64,000 nt of DNA from Toxotes chatareus (GCA_016801885.1 CM028902.1:25159580-25223579), one strand, 5' to 3'; shown: positions 1 through 15,100, counted from the stretch's first letter. The notes: generated from the letters alone by a model not told the origin. A program made the numbers and translations.

Positions 1-3000
1 TGAGTCAGAGACTTTGGATTTCCTGCCCGGTGTATGTAATTACTATTTCATAACTGCAGAGACTAGATGTCTGTCCAGGACTTATTGATTACATGAGTTT
101 GATATATTTTTCCTGTGACCAACCGACCAATTAGATCTTGGTCGACTCAGACTGAGGTGCTCATCAATGAACGTCTGGTCGATGATCAGGGGGCGGCTTT
201 ACAAATAAGATAATGAAGTGTTAGACAAGACAAAAATGTGTGACTGAGCTTTTATTTACTCAGGAACCACTTAGTTTATTTCCTTAGGTCACTATTGGGT
301 GATCTAAGGTCCATATGGTCAGAGAGATGATATACAAGTAAAAACTCCTGCAGAGTGAATGAACACATTGTCTTTCAGTCACACTTTCCACAGCAGTACT
401 AAGTAATATTTCTTTTTTTTTACTGAGCACATTCATTCTTTCTGAAATACGAACTATGTCTATTTAATGTTTAATATGAGCATAGGGACTCACAAAAACG
501 AGGTAAAAATCAGTTTAAAACTATGTGTTTAAAAAACTATCCTGCAGGAACTACATTTATCCTCTCAGAAAAATGACTAATAACATGGAATAGCTATTAA
601 TGCTCGTAAGTACCTCTTCCTTTTACCCCTCGCCCTGCAGGGACAGTGAATTCATGTGATAAACCCCCTCCCTACACCAGCTTCAGTGTGGTCCAGTCTG
701 TTCTCAAAAGGATCTTATCTTTGAAACAGGATCACTGAGAAGCTGAAACCTAGAGCTCCCCGACAGATGATGAAGGTCAAGGGCTGAGGGTTCCCATGTG
801 AAAGCGGCTCAGTGGTGCTCATGTTAGTTAGCTAATGCTCTGTTAGTGATCCTAACCGAGTGTCCGTGTCTCTGCCGTTAGCAGCAGCGCTGGCAGATGC
901 CGGGGGTCATGGCCCTTCAGGACCTGCACCACGCTACATTTCTTTGTTGTCCATTTATAACTCTTTGCAGCAGAAGTAGCACAAACTGTCTTTTTTAGCA
1001 CATTATCCAGTTTCTTTTGAATTTTTTCTCTCCATTGACTAAGACTTTTTTATTGAAATAGGCACAGCGACACGTCCTCTTGTCTTTTTGTTTCGGAAAC
1101 ATGAAACCGTTTTTGATTTGATACGGTCTTCAGAGGATAAGCTGTGCTCTTACCTTTTCGGTTAAAACAGATGGCCAGTCAGCTGGCTCTATAGGTGCAG
1201 CCTTTTCTTGTAGATGCCTGATGCTACATCCCCGGGATGTGATGAGGCACACTGGGCTTGTCTGAGGTGGAGGGAGGGGACAGGAGCGCTTGATGCTGCA
1301 TCGCTGCAAGATGCTGAGCTGGAGAAGGTCTCTGCAGGTGGCCCGGGATTTGCAGGGGTGGGATTAATAGATTTCAAAAAAGTATTTGAAGAGAGCAGAG
1401 GAGTATATGTGAACACTGTTACATTATATTAGTAAAATGGTGCAGCCACTAACAGCTTATAAGCCATAACAGCCTGTAACATTCTAAACACCTAGCATTC
1501 ATGAACACAACATGTGTTCAGTGAGCACTTCATTCACATGATGCATGCATTTTGCCTGGAGTGATGCTGATTAATAGGCTGTGTAGTTATGTCTGTGGAT
1601 GGGAACTGATAACTGGTTCCAGCTGAGTTCAGCTCAGCTCATTGTCCAAACCATTAGAATCGTATTCCTTATCGATTCCTTTTATCAATACCAGCATGTT
1701 TTTTTTTTTCTGACTGTTTCGCTGATATGTTTTTTAACATTATTAAAAAGCAATAATGTTAGTGCTGGAGTGAAGCATGCTGGGTGAGCCCGCTGACAGA
1801 CTCCTGCGCAGGCTGAGGTTCAGGAAGAGAAATTTCTGCACTTGGACAAATTGCTGAGTCACTGGTGTTGATCAACAACTTGTCAGCTCCCTGTAGGTAT
1901 ATTACAGCCTGTGGGGCAAACAGTCATCTTTACTGCACCTTTAACAGAGCAGGCCGTCCAGGTCAACAGCAGCAGAAGGTCCCAGCAGCCTGTTTGTCCA
2001 GATGGAGACACCAGAGCTCCTGAAAAACAGCAACACATGATCCTCTCCCACTGTATAATGGTTCAGTAACACAGTATGTTCTGCATTGTTCAGCAGCACC
2101 ACACACTACATCCCCCAAGATGATCGCACGGTTGAATCGACACCTCTCTGAAGCGATTTGCAGAAAAACGGAACATTCTAACCGGATGTATCGCAGGACT
2201 GTTGAATTAGACTGTGTTAGTTTTAGATAGATACTATAATCTAGCGGTTTGTCATAGATCATGTGGTTTTTCTGCAAAACGATAGAAGCTTTGAAGCGGG
2301 GCTTCATCTGGCTCGCCTCGGAAGCCTCAGCTTCAAACATCCCGTCACTGCTTAGCTGCCCGCCTGTTTGCCTGTGAGCCACCATCATCATCTTTGTCGT
2401 TATTAAAGTCACTTCACTGCACCTGCATGTCTGTGTCTGGGTCCTTCCTGCCTCTATTCCCTACATCTGCTGTGACACACATTAGTCCAAACATGGCTGT
2501 TCTCTTGTTGACCGTTCAAAGGAGCAGATACACACATGTTGTGTGAAATCTTGATTATCTGTGTATCTGATACGTTGAAATAACATTCGTAACCTACTTT
2601 GCTCAGCTCATGTTTCACAAGCGACTTTCTCTGAATCCCAAAGGTTCTTTGAACACTGTTAATCTGATTAGCAGAAAATACTGATGTCAGTCGGCTGAAT
2701 GAAAGTTTAACTGGGAGATTCTGACAACTACAGCTGACGTGAGCAGCTTTTTTCTCTGGAGTCTGGTACAGACACCAGCTTTCAGAGGGAAGATTAACCA
2801 GACAACAGTAAATTAGTGACTCGGACCATAACTTTAATTAGTCTGCAGATTTTTAAAAAATGCAAGTCTGATCACCCGAGTGCTTTAATATCCAAATATT
2901 GTATTTCTCTGATTGGCTGCTGTCAGACTGATTCTGTAGCATGAGGTTCACTTCACAGTTTACACTTTGAGCTGATGTGTATACAAGCTGCCAAGTCAAC

Positions 3001-3200
3001 CAGCCCAAATCAGTTAGTGTCAGGACTGATCAGGTTTGCATCTAGAAACAGGACAGACTGAGCAGCTCGATGCTCTGAGTCAGAGAACGTCCATGTGACC
3101 AGTGGTGTTGTTAGAGCTCTCTCCTCCTTCTTATCACTTTCTCTCCTGCACCACTGTGGTTTATCTTAAGTAGAGTGAACAAGAAGCCTGTGTAATGTGT
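1..3200. other. Intergenic, no gene seen
   Basis: No reading frame here resembles a known protein. The longest is a 149-codon minus frame at 1963-2412, about what chance allows in this much sequence. Base composition is AT-rich and ordinary. I saw no CpG cluster and no repeat I can name with confidence. Confidence 0.6.
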
Positions 3201-3201
3201 A

Positions 3202-3288
3202 TGTGTGTGTGTGTGTGTGTTTCTGTGGTGAGCTGGGTAGGAGATGTCCTTGTAATGACTTTAATAAGGGACAAAGCCCTGTGGCCTA

Positions 3289-3342
<54 letters not shown>
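3202..3342. repeat. Microsatellites: (TG)n, then compound (TC)n(CA)n
   Basis: A (TG)10 run covers 3202-3221. A second compound tract has (TC)n at about 3292-3320 passing directly into (CA)n at 3320-3342. The sequence between them is unique. Confidence 0.95.
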
Positions 3343-3661
3343 TGTGATGTATGTGGAAGAGAGGGTGGCCTTTATTGCTATAATTTATCTTAAATCTCTC
3401 TCTTCTTATTTTTTCTCTCCATCTCCTCGTTCATTCTTCCCTTAATGTTCCACTCTTACACTATCACTACCCACCTCCTTGCCTTCTCTATTTCGCTCCT
3501 CTCTTCTTTAATGTCTTGTGTTGTGCAGTAATGACCTGGATATACTGTGTTTTGTTTCCATAATGTTCACAATTTTACAAAAAAGGAGCTGAATGCATGT
3601 GCACTGTGTCGAGTGCGGGTGTCTTTTGGCCTTATAGCTTGAATTGGAGCCTGTGAGAAGT

Positions 3662-3990
3662 CAAGTCAGTTTTATTTCTACAGCTCCAAATCAAAGCAGA
3701 AGTTTAGACCTGTACTCTTTATAATATTATCTACAGAGACCCAACAATAGCAGCACTTGGTGACGGCGGAGAGGAAAAACCCTCTTAACAGGTAGAAACC
3801 TTGAACGGAAGCACAAAGACAGAGGAAGAAAGAGAACACAGCACAGTGCAGGTTCCACATCATGATAATAGCAACACTAAAAATAATACAGAGACAATAA
3901 TAGACTGGTAACAGGACTAATGATTATACAAACAAGAAGAACAGTAAGAGTAATGCGAGTCTCTGGAGCCAAATGAACCTGCAGACATTA
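3662..3990 (-). mobile_element. LINE (L2-type) 3'UTR relic
   Basis: On the minus strand this reads as the 3' end of a fish L2-like LINE. It has a GGTTCATTTGGCTCCAGAG-like start, an ATT-rich middle, a GTGGAACCTGCACTGTGC motif, then GGTTTCTACCTGTTAAGAGG and a TGTTGGGTCTCTGTAGATAA stretch near the end. The same order of motifs recurs, partly, near 47.4, 59.5 and 63.0 kb. No coding part remains and no target-site duplication was found. Family naming rests on recognition of the 3' end and not on a search. Confidence 0.7.
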
Positions 3991-5819
3991 TGATGAAACC
4001 ATTCTGTTTGGATACTTTCAATGCACATTCCCTCATCTGCTGTAGTGATGATGGAGACTGATGTCTAACCGATGTCTCGCTCTGAAATCTCCCATAGTTC
4101 AGTCAGAGTATTCAGCGAGAGCTCGTCAGCTCTGTGGAAGCCTCTGCAGTACAGTCAGTGTTTCAGGTGCTTCTTTTTATTCATGGCTGTGTCCATGTCT
4201 TCGCTGCTCACTGAATGGCTGCTTTGCCATTCACTCACAAACAATGAGATTCTTTTGAACAACTCAGTCAGACGGTGACTCATGACAAGCTGAAGACGGA
4301 ATGGAGTCTCGTGGACCCAAATCAACACAGTGTTGGCAGCAGTGTGAGATGAATCCATTCTGTAAACAATAAAAAGAACAGCTCTTAGTCAGTATGAATC
4401 ACTTCCTTTACTTTGCACCAGTTCAATTGCTTAAAAGCATAAAATCTTATACAAATGACTCAGCTCATGGGCTTATTAAGCACTGCAACAACTCAGCATT
4501 GGTCAACTCCTCAGGATTAATTCTGTCCAGTTCTTGAAACAAACAAACAAATGAAAAGATTTTACGTATGCAGCCTCAGTTGGTCCCTCAGTCAACTCGA
4601 AAAACAAGAAAGTCAACAAGAAAACACATACAGTAAAGTAGAATGGAACTCAGTAGAGCACATGCCTCTGCCAAGGCCAAATACGGGGAAAAAAATGGTC
4701 CCCTAGTTATAGTTTTGGGGTCATGTAATAATTTTTGACACTGTTGCATTAGTGGTGCTGAGTAGAACTGAGCTCCTGCACCATGAGATCCATGAGACCG
4801 ATGTGTGTCTTTTCCTGGTCACACACATCACAGTCGATCTCTTGGTTCTGTCCCAGATCTGGAAATAGGCCAACGAACATCAGGTAAGTGATTTTCATCT
4901 CTTCCAAGACTAAATGTTTAAATTCCAGCGGCCGGTTTTTCTAACGACCACTGCATTTATGATGCTGCAACCGGTGCTCACGATAACAGCAGCAGTCCCA
5001 GCCCAAGCCTTTGTGCGAGCTCCAAGCTGAATTCGACCCCAAACTGCTGCTCACAGGTAGTTTCAGCCTTCACTGGCCCGACCCATAAGTTTGTATGTCA
5101 GAATAAAAATATGTTGTTTAATTATGTGTGAGTTCTTTATCTGCTTTCAGTTAATCATTCATGTTTTTATTTAACACTTTAAACTTGGCAGTTTAACACA
5201 TGAGTTTACACATGATTACGACCTCTCTGACAGGAACAGAGGGCAGCACTGTGTTTCTGCTGTAACGTAGGTGCTGGTGGATTTTAGAACAACTCTCAAG
5301 TAGTGGGAGCAATTTAGGAGAAAACAACCTTTGGACTAGGTGCAAATTGTTCAGTCTAAAGGGACACTGATTATACTGCCAACCCGAACTGAAGTCTCAT
5401 ACGTTTTTTTTTTTTTTTTTCTAAGAATTGTCCTGTTTATTGTGATGAACACAGAAGCCTCTACGGTCTGCAGCAGTTGGGGCTTTAGACTCACATGTCT
5501 GCACAAAAGCTCTCTTTTTGAATTTTTTTTTTTATGCTAGCCCTCAGAAACGAATGGTATGTTAAAGTCACAGTGACACAGAGGAGAAACAGCAGATAGA
5601 GTAACCAGTGACAAATCCAGGCAGAAAGAGAAATCTCCTGGTAATGGTCTGCAGGATGCTGTAATATTGTGACCAGTACATTAGCGGTGGTTTGTGATGT
5701 GAAACATGCGGTGAGACTTAGAGTCTTACAGGGTGAATGTGGAATGCTACTGCTGTGCCATGAAGTCAGAATAACCCGCCAGAAAGATGCTCTAATGCCA
5801 CTTAATGGGCCATAGTGGC

Positions 5820-5822
<3 letters not shown>
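3991..5822. other. Intergenic, no gene seen
   Basis: Several overlapping frames of 60-70 codons occur near 4.1-4.4 kb on both strands, none with domain features. Short poly-T runs lie at about 5405-5420 and 5522-5533. Nothing else is supported. Confidence 0.55.

Positions 5823-5858
<36 letters not shown>
5823..5858. repeat. Microsatellite (TG)n(GA)n
   Basis: About 11 TG units pass directly into about 7 GA units. Confidence 0.95.
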
Positions 5859-5860
<2 letters not shown>

Positions 5861-6091
5861 GGGATGGGGCTGTTGAGGGTTGCTGACTCGTGGGCTATTG
5901 TGGTGAAGGAGCATTAGTAAATTGGGGGAAAGCATTAGTGAACAGTTAGAACTTAACAGTGGGATTTAAAACAGCTCTGGATCTGCGGTCTGCTTCCATT
6001 AACGTGGCTGAACGGAGAGAGATACGTTATAAAGTTGGTTTGGGAATGTGCACTATGGGACATCGGAGGGTTGGAGGGTATGAAATTTGAA

Positions 6092-6129
<38 letters not shown>

Positions 6130-6140
6130 TGTGTGTGTGT
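6092..6140. repeat. Microsatellite (TG)n with CG interruptions
   Basis: About 49 bp of TG repeat, interrupted by GTGCG and GCGCG. The small frames reading VCVCV or THTH here are products of the repeat. Confidence 0.95.
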
Positions 6141-9100
6141 AGTGTGGTGAGGTATGGGGAGGACTGCAGGCCTCAGTGTAACATCATAACATGCAGGGAT
6201 AAAATGCCTCATGTTGATGACTTAAAAGATAAAATGACCACAGATAACCAGGTTGCCCAGGATTGGTTTACGCTTCCCTCTGCACTTTGGTCAAATTAAC
6301 TAAAAAAAGAGAGATCCATTTAAATTAGGCAAAAACTGCGAGCTAATATATTTGAAAATCAGCAGAAACTGAGTACATTAATGGGTAGAAATTAGGGAGC
6401 AGTTGTCCATTAATGTGCTGAGATAAGGGAAAAATCCATTAGGAAAGTGAAAGACTGAGTCGATTTATTGCAAAAATGGCTGACAGCGTCAGGTCTGAGG
6501 AAGCGTTGTTTCCAAAATCAAAACTGACGATTGTAGAATTAATAGTCCACAGCGGTGATGTTGCTACAATACCAGTTCTGTTGGTGTTTTTGCTGTCCGA
6601 CCTGTGGGACAGGTTTGTAATGAAGCCTCCCAGCATGCAGTGTGGTCACAGACTTGTGGACATGGTGTCCAAAATCTCCCTGGTCTACCGAGGGACTCTG
6701 ACACTGGTGGCCTGACAGTGTGGGGATTAAACAACACCAGTGGACATCCCAGAATGCCAAAATGTCCCCTCTGTGTGACTGTCACCAGCCAGAGACATAT
6801 GACATCATCTCCAGGCACAGCCCTCCTCATTATGCCCTCAGTGCTCAGAGAGGACACACCCTGCACTCATGTGCTTCCTTGCAGTGGATGTTGACGGGTC
6901 CCTCTGCCCATTGGCTTCACTGGCTTCTTATTCTGAAAGAAACAACTCCAGAAGAATCTGAGCCTTCTTCATAGTCCCACCGTTGCTGGGGACAGCTAAC
7001 CATGATGGTGGGGTTGGTGGAGCAGGAAACCCCCGACCAACAGACGTACAGATATCTAGTCTAATTGTGAATGTTTATCCACAAACTAATTCAGTTAGAC
7101 CATGAGTGATGTGTGTGTATGACTGGTGATTTGTTGCTTGCCTTGTGGTATGCTGAGCTGGTAGCCACGCGCTTCCTAGCTTACCTATCTATCTAATCTG
7201 TCATCTGTTTCATTCATTCTGTCTATCACCTAATCCGGCACAATGTTCACACCCCATGTCTACTGTCTATCTACTTCACCTCGTCCTCCCCCCTCTCACA
7301 CACCTTCCCTTCCAGCTGAATCAGGACCAGGGTCTCTGTGGGAAGCAGGGGTTGGAAGATTAAGGATGCAGATGGTCTATGAAGGAAGGAATACGGCATA
7401 GAAGATAAAAAAAAAAGATACTGTGAAACAACATAAGGAAGTCTGGGAGTGAGTGATGAGGACTGTTCAGATCTGTGTTGAATGACCAGCTGACTGTAAC
7501 GAGCTGATTTATGTATTTCTGGGATAAACTGTGTAAAAAGGTGAGCCTCTGCTGCAGCAGCAGTCCTGTTTAATGCCTCTGTGGCAGGGGTTATTGCTCC
7601 ACCTCTCTTTACAGTAATCTAAGAGCTGTGCTAAAGGCTTTGTGTGTCAATACTGAGATGGGCCCCCTGGGATCACTCAGACAGCAATCTATGGATCATG
7701 GAAAAGATAGCACACACTCATATTACTGTACTTGTGAGGACCTTCCAACGACTACTTAGCTCCTGTAATCTAAGATAATAAGTTTAGTTTAATATTTAAT
7801 CCTTTAAAACAAAAGAAAATATATCTTAATGTTTAAACTTTTAAAATGTTATCTATAGTATTACTAATGACATATTAATGATAATACTAACATGATAAGT
7901 ATTACTTAGTATATACCACTGTGCACTTTCACATGGTAGAGTAGTTCCTGCCAGTTTATATTCCAGGAATAGGAACCTGCCAAGTTGTTACTTGGCCACA
8001 TGGTAATGACTGTATACGTTAGTATGGTTTTCATATTGACGGCCCACCCACAGACAGAGTTACTCTGATGGAGAAGAAGCCACATCATCTGAAGATGAAC
8101 ATTACTAGTCTTATTAGTCTTGTGGGCAAAGAAACTACTTTTTGTTATTTGCTATTCGCTGATGAGAAACCAGGCTTTAAAAAGAAAATGCTACAGATGC
8201 CAGAAAATAAACAAACATGATATAGACATCTTTTTTATAAAAGAAAAAGAGAGCAATAAACTCATACTTAAGTTTTTGTTATGTTTAAATGTAGGCTAAT
8301 GAATAAGTTTGACCTCTGCTGCCATGTTCCCATGTGCAGACGTGTAAAAACAAACCGGTCCGTATGCAAAGCAAGAAGTCTTTATCTCTCACACTGAGAA
8401 AAAAAAATGCTTGAATGACTTCACAGATCACTTGTAGAAAATGATGGGTCATTGATGAAAATGATTGTGAGGATGATGAAGATGACTCAGATCTTCTTGT
8501 CCTGAGGAGGAGGCGGGAACTAGCTAAGTTCATAGTTCACACCGGCACCGGCACCTTTTTCCTGGTACTGTGAATGAGTGTTTATACTCTCGAGGCTTTT
8601 AAATAAGTTGTCAATATTGATAATAAAATATAAGACATTATTTAATTATCATATCAACAAGCTGTGTTTAATATCTATGTGAAATAATTGAGAAAATTGT
8701 TCAATTAGGCATTCATTTTCACAGATACAATTTTTATTAGTCAACTTTTTTAAAGTCAATTTTTATTTCCTTTTTGTAGATGTGATTTTTTAAATTTCAT
8801 TCTGAGTGTGTTTTTGTACTTTTCTAGTATCACTCTTTTAAAAGAGTATTGTATACCCTTCTGTCATTGTATTCATCGTTTTTATTGTTTGGTCAAAACA
8901 TATGAAAACATATGTGAAGCTAACTTTATTGGCATCCATCCCCCACACTCCTGAAACACTTGCTACACCTCTGCTGACAGCAGTAAGCCTTGTTGGGTAA
9001 GGTTAGGTAGCTTACAGAGGAAGTGAACCTCGAAGGTGTCTGATATTTGCCTCTACTAAATGAGACATATGTCTCTATTTTTCTAATGAACTTTTAGCAA

Positions 9101-12100
9101 AAATTAAAAGTGAACCTGCAGTTCTATTAGCGACTGACCACTCCGTCAACCTCTCTCTTGCTTTCTCACCAGTGTAATTATAAGCTCTCAGTTATGGTCA
9201 GTACCAACTATTCATTAGAGGGACAGCAGCTCTCTCCTCCTCCTCCTCCTCCTCAGTGTGCACTGTACACACTCTCTGTATGTCCGCATCAGGCATGGAT
9301 TTATGATGCAGAGAAAATGTTAAAAAAAAAAAAGTCTTCTTTGAATGGTGTGTGTTTGTTTGTGTGTGTGTGTTTGCAACCTAATGAAATAGATGCTGAC
9401 CTAGGCTCCAGGAAAAGCTCCCACAGGGAGGAAATTGCTCTTAATGGGAAAAGAAGGATGTTTACTGGGAAAAAAATCTTCTCGATTATGGGTATAACGC
9501 AGTTGGCACAGTCCCTACTTTATAAATCAGTCTGACAGAAACCGTCTGACACTGTTCATCCATGAGACATGGATAGAAGGCATTATTTTCATTGTTCTTT
9601 ATTTGACAGAGAAACATTATGTCAGTCCGGTAAATTATTCTGATGGTGCAACTTAACATAAAAGAGTGTTAATAATCTGTAGTTTGTTCATTTCTTAACA
9701 TTATTTGCCAGGATACATAATCAGGAAATGTATGGACCTTTTTCTCTTTACCTTCCAGTCCTCGCAGATGTTCTGAGATGTTCATGTTGCATTTGTTTAT
9801 TACAACTTGTTTCTTTTACTGTAAGTTGTTAGTTTCTTGTGGCAATAAATGTGACTACAAATATTAGATATGTGAGTATATATACAGTCTTGGTTAAAAT
9901 TTCTGTTTCTCTTGAAAAAACTGAACAATTGTTGAAACAAAGTGAAAACACTGCATATTAACTATGGGACATTCTCAGGATCAGCAATAACAGAACGGAT
10001 GCCTTCGTTGCTACATTCAGCTGGAGTTATTATACACACTCCAAAAAGGCAGCAGATATGATACTGGAACACAACACCTTCATACTAATATGGTGTAACT
10101 AATATGGAGAACATGGCAAACGTGATACCTGATAAACATCAGCATGTTAGCATTGCCACTGCGGGCATGTTAGCATGATGATGCTACCATTTAGCTCAAA
10201 AGGCCTGCCTCGCAGAGCTGCTAGCGTGGCTGCAGATCTGAAACTGAAGTGTCTGAGTGGGTTTTCTGTGCTGATTGTGTTTGTTTGGTTTGATTCATTT
10301 CCACATTACAGAATTCAACATTGAATTTCTGTTACACAGACCAGAATTTGTGACTGCAACAAATGAGCACTGACTCTCTGCCTTACCTGGTTTTAATTTT
10401 ATTAAACCTTATCATCACACAAAGCACTGCTGCATTAGTCTGAGCTATATATGTGGCCTTTGACCACAGCTCTGCACAGCACAGCAGAGTCCCAGGGTAT
10501 AGCTGGTCCTCTCATGAATTATTGTGTGATAGAAATGCCTGCTGTGGGGTTATGGCCGGAAACAGCGTGAGGAAGGAGTGCAAATAGAGGAAGAGGAGGA
10601 GGATGAAGAGAGGAGATGTGTGGAGCTGGCTGAGGCTGGAGGGGGATCCGGATGAGGATGAAAAACCTGGAAAAAAAAAAACAACCTACAGCAGATTAGA
10701 AACATTACAAGAATGGATGTGGTGGATGTGTGAGGGGAGGAAGAGAGAGGCATTAAGAGATCTGGCTGATGAAGATGATGATAATTAGGGGTGGAGGAGG
10801 AAGAAGCGAGGCTGAGAGAAGAAGGAGGAGAGAAAACAAAGAAGAGAAAAATGTTTCCGTGCGTGTGTGTGTGTGTGTGATTTTGTCAGGAGAGCTCTCT
10901 GGTTGGTGGTCTGGTCCATAAAAACCCTGTTAATGGCTAAAGGGCCAATGGCTTTTACTGCCGGGGGCACAACACAGTCAGTAATGGTGTTCTTGTATGT
11001 GTGTGTGTGTGTGTGTTTTTGATGGAAGAAATCACAACAAACATAAGTCCATTACTAAATGGACTCATCTGTCCCTCTGGCTCTTCGGGGTCTCAGATAA
11101 AGAGTGAAATAATCCAATAGGCTGGATATAAATATATTTGTTTGGGCTAAAAGTATGAAGAGAGCTAACCAGATAACAGAGTCTCCAGCTTTATCTCACC
11201 ACCAACGATGCCCTTAAAGGAGCACTGTGATGAAACTGCCCTGCTGTTATGGACTGAAGCTGAAGGTAACACAGTTTGCACCATATCTCGTACCTTTATC
11301 TTCTACCATTTTTGGAAGTAGACGTTTGCCATCTTTTCCAGCTTCGTCTCTGTGTGTCCAGCACAAGGACACATCCAGGATGTGTTTAGCTTAGCACAAA
11401 GACAGGAATAGCAATTAACGAGCTGTTGTTTGTAGACTGTCCTGTAAAAAACAAGCAGCTTGTTACTACCTATTTATTGTTCAAGTTTCTGTAAAAATTA
11501 TGATGGGAGCAAAGCAGGAAGTCTGGGCATGTAGTATAAAAAGCAACGTAACCACAACCTTCCAAAAACTGTGCAATTAACCATGATGATGGAGTTCCTC
11601 TAAATCCAAACAATGAACCAAATCATTTTTGCGCTACAACCTTTACCGTGTGTTTATCATCGTTATGACATGAACAAATGTCCGGTACATCTGCTGTTCG
11701 TACAAAATGGGTACGAAACACGTGCTTGTTTAGGTTGGAGGTTTTGCTGGTTCTTAGCTTAGCTCCATCAGAAATGAATAATACACACTTCAACAACTCC
11801 TACATCTGATTTCTGTGCTTATACCACACAGTGCTCACACAGCTCAAAGCTGCTGGAACACTGTGATACATACATGCAGATCACTGTGCATAGCAACCAA
11901 AACAGCCAAGTAAGCATCAATCATAATAATCATAATGATGAATTATTTAAATTTACAATAAAGCACAACTACAACAGGCACCATTAAACCACAATAAGCA
12001 ATGTAAGCTAATACATATACAATAATTGTTTGAAATTTTAAAAAAAGAATTGTCCATGTGGGGTAAGTTATAACAGGTTCACTCAGGGTAACTTAACCAC

Positions 12101-15100
12101 GCTTTCTGGAATACCTCAGTGGAACATCCCTCGGAAACACGCCTACGCCCTGTTTGAATGTTTTCCAGTCGGAGCTGCTCTTAACCTGAAACTTGCTTTG
12201 CACCCATGGGCCTGCATGTCCGACATGCGTCACCTCAATCACCTGCCCGTGGGTCCACTTCTGATTATTATGAGTCCAGATTATTGCTATTACAAAAACA
12301 TCATGGCAGCATTTATTCCAAACATTACATTTTCATTTTCATTACATTTTACAAATGTAGTTTTCTCTTTGTCTGATCTTCTTGCTCTCAACGTCTTACA
12401 ATAGGAAATGCAAACCAGGCTGCGAGCAGGAGTCTCCTCACTGTGCACAGATCATTGCTATCGTGTCAAATATTTCCCCAACAATATGTATCTGATATCT
12501 GAGATCAGAGAGGACGGTGAAGCAACGATGAAGAAGAACAAGAACTCAGGAAGGATCACCTCCCGTTCAGCCTTGTTGCTCCTGCACTTCTGATAAATGC
12601 TGCTCTCCTAAAGACACTCGTGTGCACACACAAGAGCACTTACAGATAAGGAGCAGTGTTATTATTTCTAGATGCATCTCTCAGGTGTGATAAAAGTAGC
12701 TTTTGATTAACCTTTGCTCAACTTTAAAAGTGGGCAGTCATTTCTCTGTACAGCCACTGTGCGCTTCAGCACCATTCATTTAAACACACTGATTTATTTT
12801 CCTGCTCTTGCAGTGAAAAAAGTCTGAAAAGACAAGAACATGTAGAAAGGCAAACTCCAAAACTGCAGGAAAATCTGCTCAAAACAAAGATACTAAAGGA
12901 AGATTAAAGATCATTTACATTAAACTAAAACCTTCGGACATGGAGAAATGAGCCTGGGGTAAATTTTATTTGCCCTAGTCGGAAGAATTCCCCTCTATGA
13001 AGAGGAACTTAATACATTCTGTTAAAAAGAAAGATAAATGTCTGTTGAATAATCAGTGTCCTCAGAGACTATGACAAAGGAACTCAGAGGAATTTTGAGG
13101 GTTAGGGTTTGATTAAAAAGCCCCATTATCACACACTTTTTAAAGTGAACGCTGTAGAATTTTTATGAGGTCGGGATTTATTTATGAGATAATGATGATG
13201 ATTATGGTCATCACTCTGATCATGAGTATAATCTAAATAAAAAGCAGATGAAATAAACTGGAGGAGCCTGATTATTATTGAGCTTTGTATCATGATGGAC
13301 AGGACGCTGGTCTCAGTGACACTGACTGTGGTGTGGTGGTTGGTGAGACTTCAACTGGCCCCAGTAACACAGACCAACAGAGCCAGCCCTCTGGTGCTTT
13401 CATAGAACATACAGGACAAAAACACAACCTGAAGACACAGCGTGGGCAAAATGAGACATGTACACTTTCTGCTTTACCCAGATTGACATTAACTTGGTTT
13501 TGGTAAGTTTACTTCAAAGACAGCAGGTGTTCTCCTCTGCCATCATTGTTACAGTGAATAAATCTTCCTCGACAGACCTTGAGAAAAACTAGATGTTCCC
13601 AAGGTTTTCTGCTAAGCTAAGCTAAACATGCACAAACAGCTAACACTGATCACTTCTCATCTATAGTAACTCAGCAAAGAGGATGTGTCCCAAAATGCAT
13701 GTTCCTTTAATGGAGTGTCTATGACATGAATCTGGTGCCATTTCAACACCATTTTACAGCCTGGCCCTAAAGAAACATTTCAGCTGCTATTAATAGTTGG
13801 AACAACAAATAACTTTAAACCAGAAACTTCGTTTGAAGCCTTTTTAAGTTTTCTGCTGGCTCTTTAGCAAATGACATTAAATTGAAGAGAGGTGCACAGG
13901 GAACAGTGCTACACTGCACTGAAAGATAATGGAACTTGTTCATGTTTTGAGGACAATCTCATTTAATGTCAGTATCAGTCACATGGAACATGGACCCACA
14001 GGATGAAGGGATACATGAAGGCAGGGAGAAAAGGGGACACTCCTCTGGTTTGTTGCTTTACAGCAGATGGTGGAGGAGTGTTACAAGCAGTGGGAAGAAC
14101 AAACACACAGGTAGAGACAGAGAAGTCCACTCTGCAGCACTGCAGTCCTGCCACGCTGGGCAGTGTGTGTACGCCACTACCTCTGTCAGCTGGTGTGTGT
14201 GTGTGTGTGTGTTAATCAGGTGAAGGGAAGTTTTATATTTAGCCGATCTCCCTGTGAAATCTTGTTGGAAGGGAATGGTGCATTTAAAAACCAAAACAAC
14301 AGACTGAGGAGCTGTTTTTAGAATGTGCTTACATACTTGATTTATTTATTGTACAGGATAAACTGGCCCTGGCACCAGCATCAAGCATTTTAAATTAGAT
14401 TACGGAACATCACAAAGCAGCTCAGTTCATCTAAGTGAGAAGATGTGAGGAGGATGGGCTGGAACCCAGGATGCTCAGTCAGTTCAGGTTCTGGACCTGG
14501 TGTAGCACACTTAACATGTATGAAATGATGCTGCATACTGACAATAGATTGGACACACGTGTTATGTTCCTGGACATTAAAGGAGACAAAATGTCAAGTG
14601 ATCTGATTGGCTTGGCCTGTCCAAGAGGTGCTGGGGTGAGGTTTTAGTAAACATCCACTCTAACTTCATTAGGAGCAGTGGTAACATGAACGGTAGCAGC
14701 AGTAGTAGTAGGAGGACTGGTAGCATAGCAGTAGCATCAACAGTAGTGACAGGTATAGCAGTACCAATGATAACAGGTATGTGTTCAGTTATCCCAGTGT
14801 GTCAAATTCATTTTCCTTTTTTTTGCATGGTAGCAAATTTATTGAATTGCAGCAAATTTGAATCAGAGATTCCACTGAGCTACAGAAGCTAGCCTGGAGA
14901 CAAGTCAGTTTGTCAAACACTGGCTCTCTAAATAATAGCAGAAGCAATGGTAGGAATGGTAGGACCCAACTGCAGACACACCAAGTGGACCTAAGAATGA
15001 TGATGTCTCAATGGCAACAGAGTCCATAGGGCCAAGAAACACAACACAGCCAACAACCAAAGCTGTCCAGGTACAGACCCCAGAAATCAGTAAAGGTGGG

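Noticed and set aside
1963..2412. 149-codon minus frame
   Set aside because: No recognisable family and length near chance expectation. A GAAGCTTTGAAGC-type word inside recalls hAT ends, but this is too little to call.
6439..6974. Dense overlapping frames on both strands
   Set aside because: Six overlapping frames of 65-100 codons without motifs; a local lack of stops due to composition.
9158..9535. 125-codon plus frame
   Set aside because: Includes poly-Pro from (CCT)n, poly-Lys from A-runs and a TG run; low complexity.
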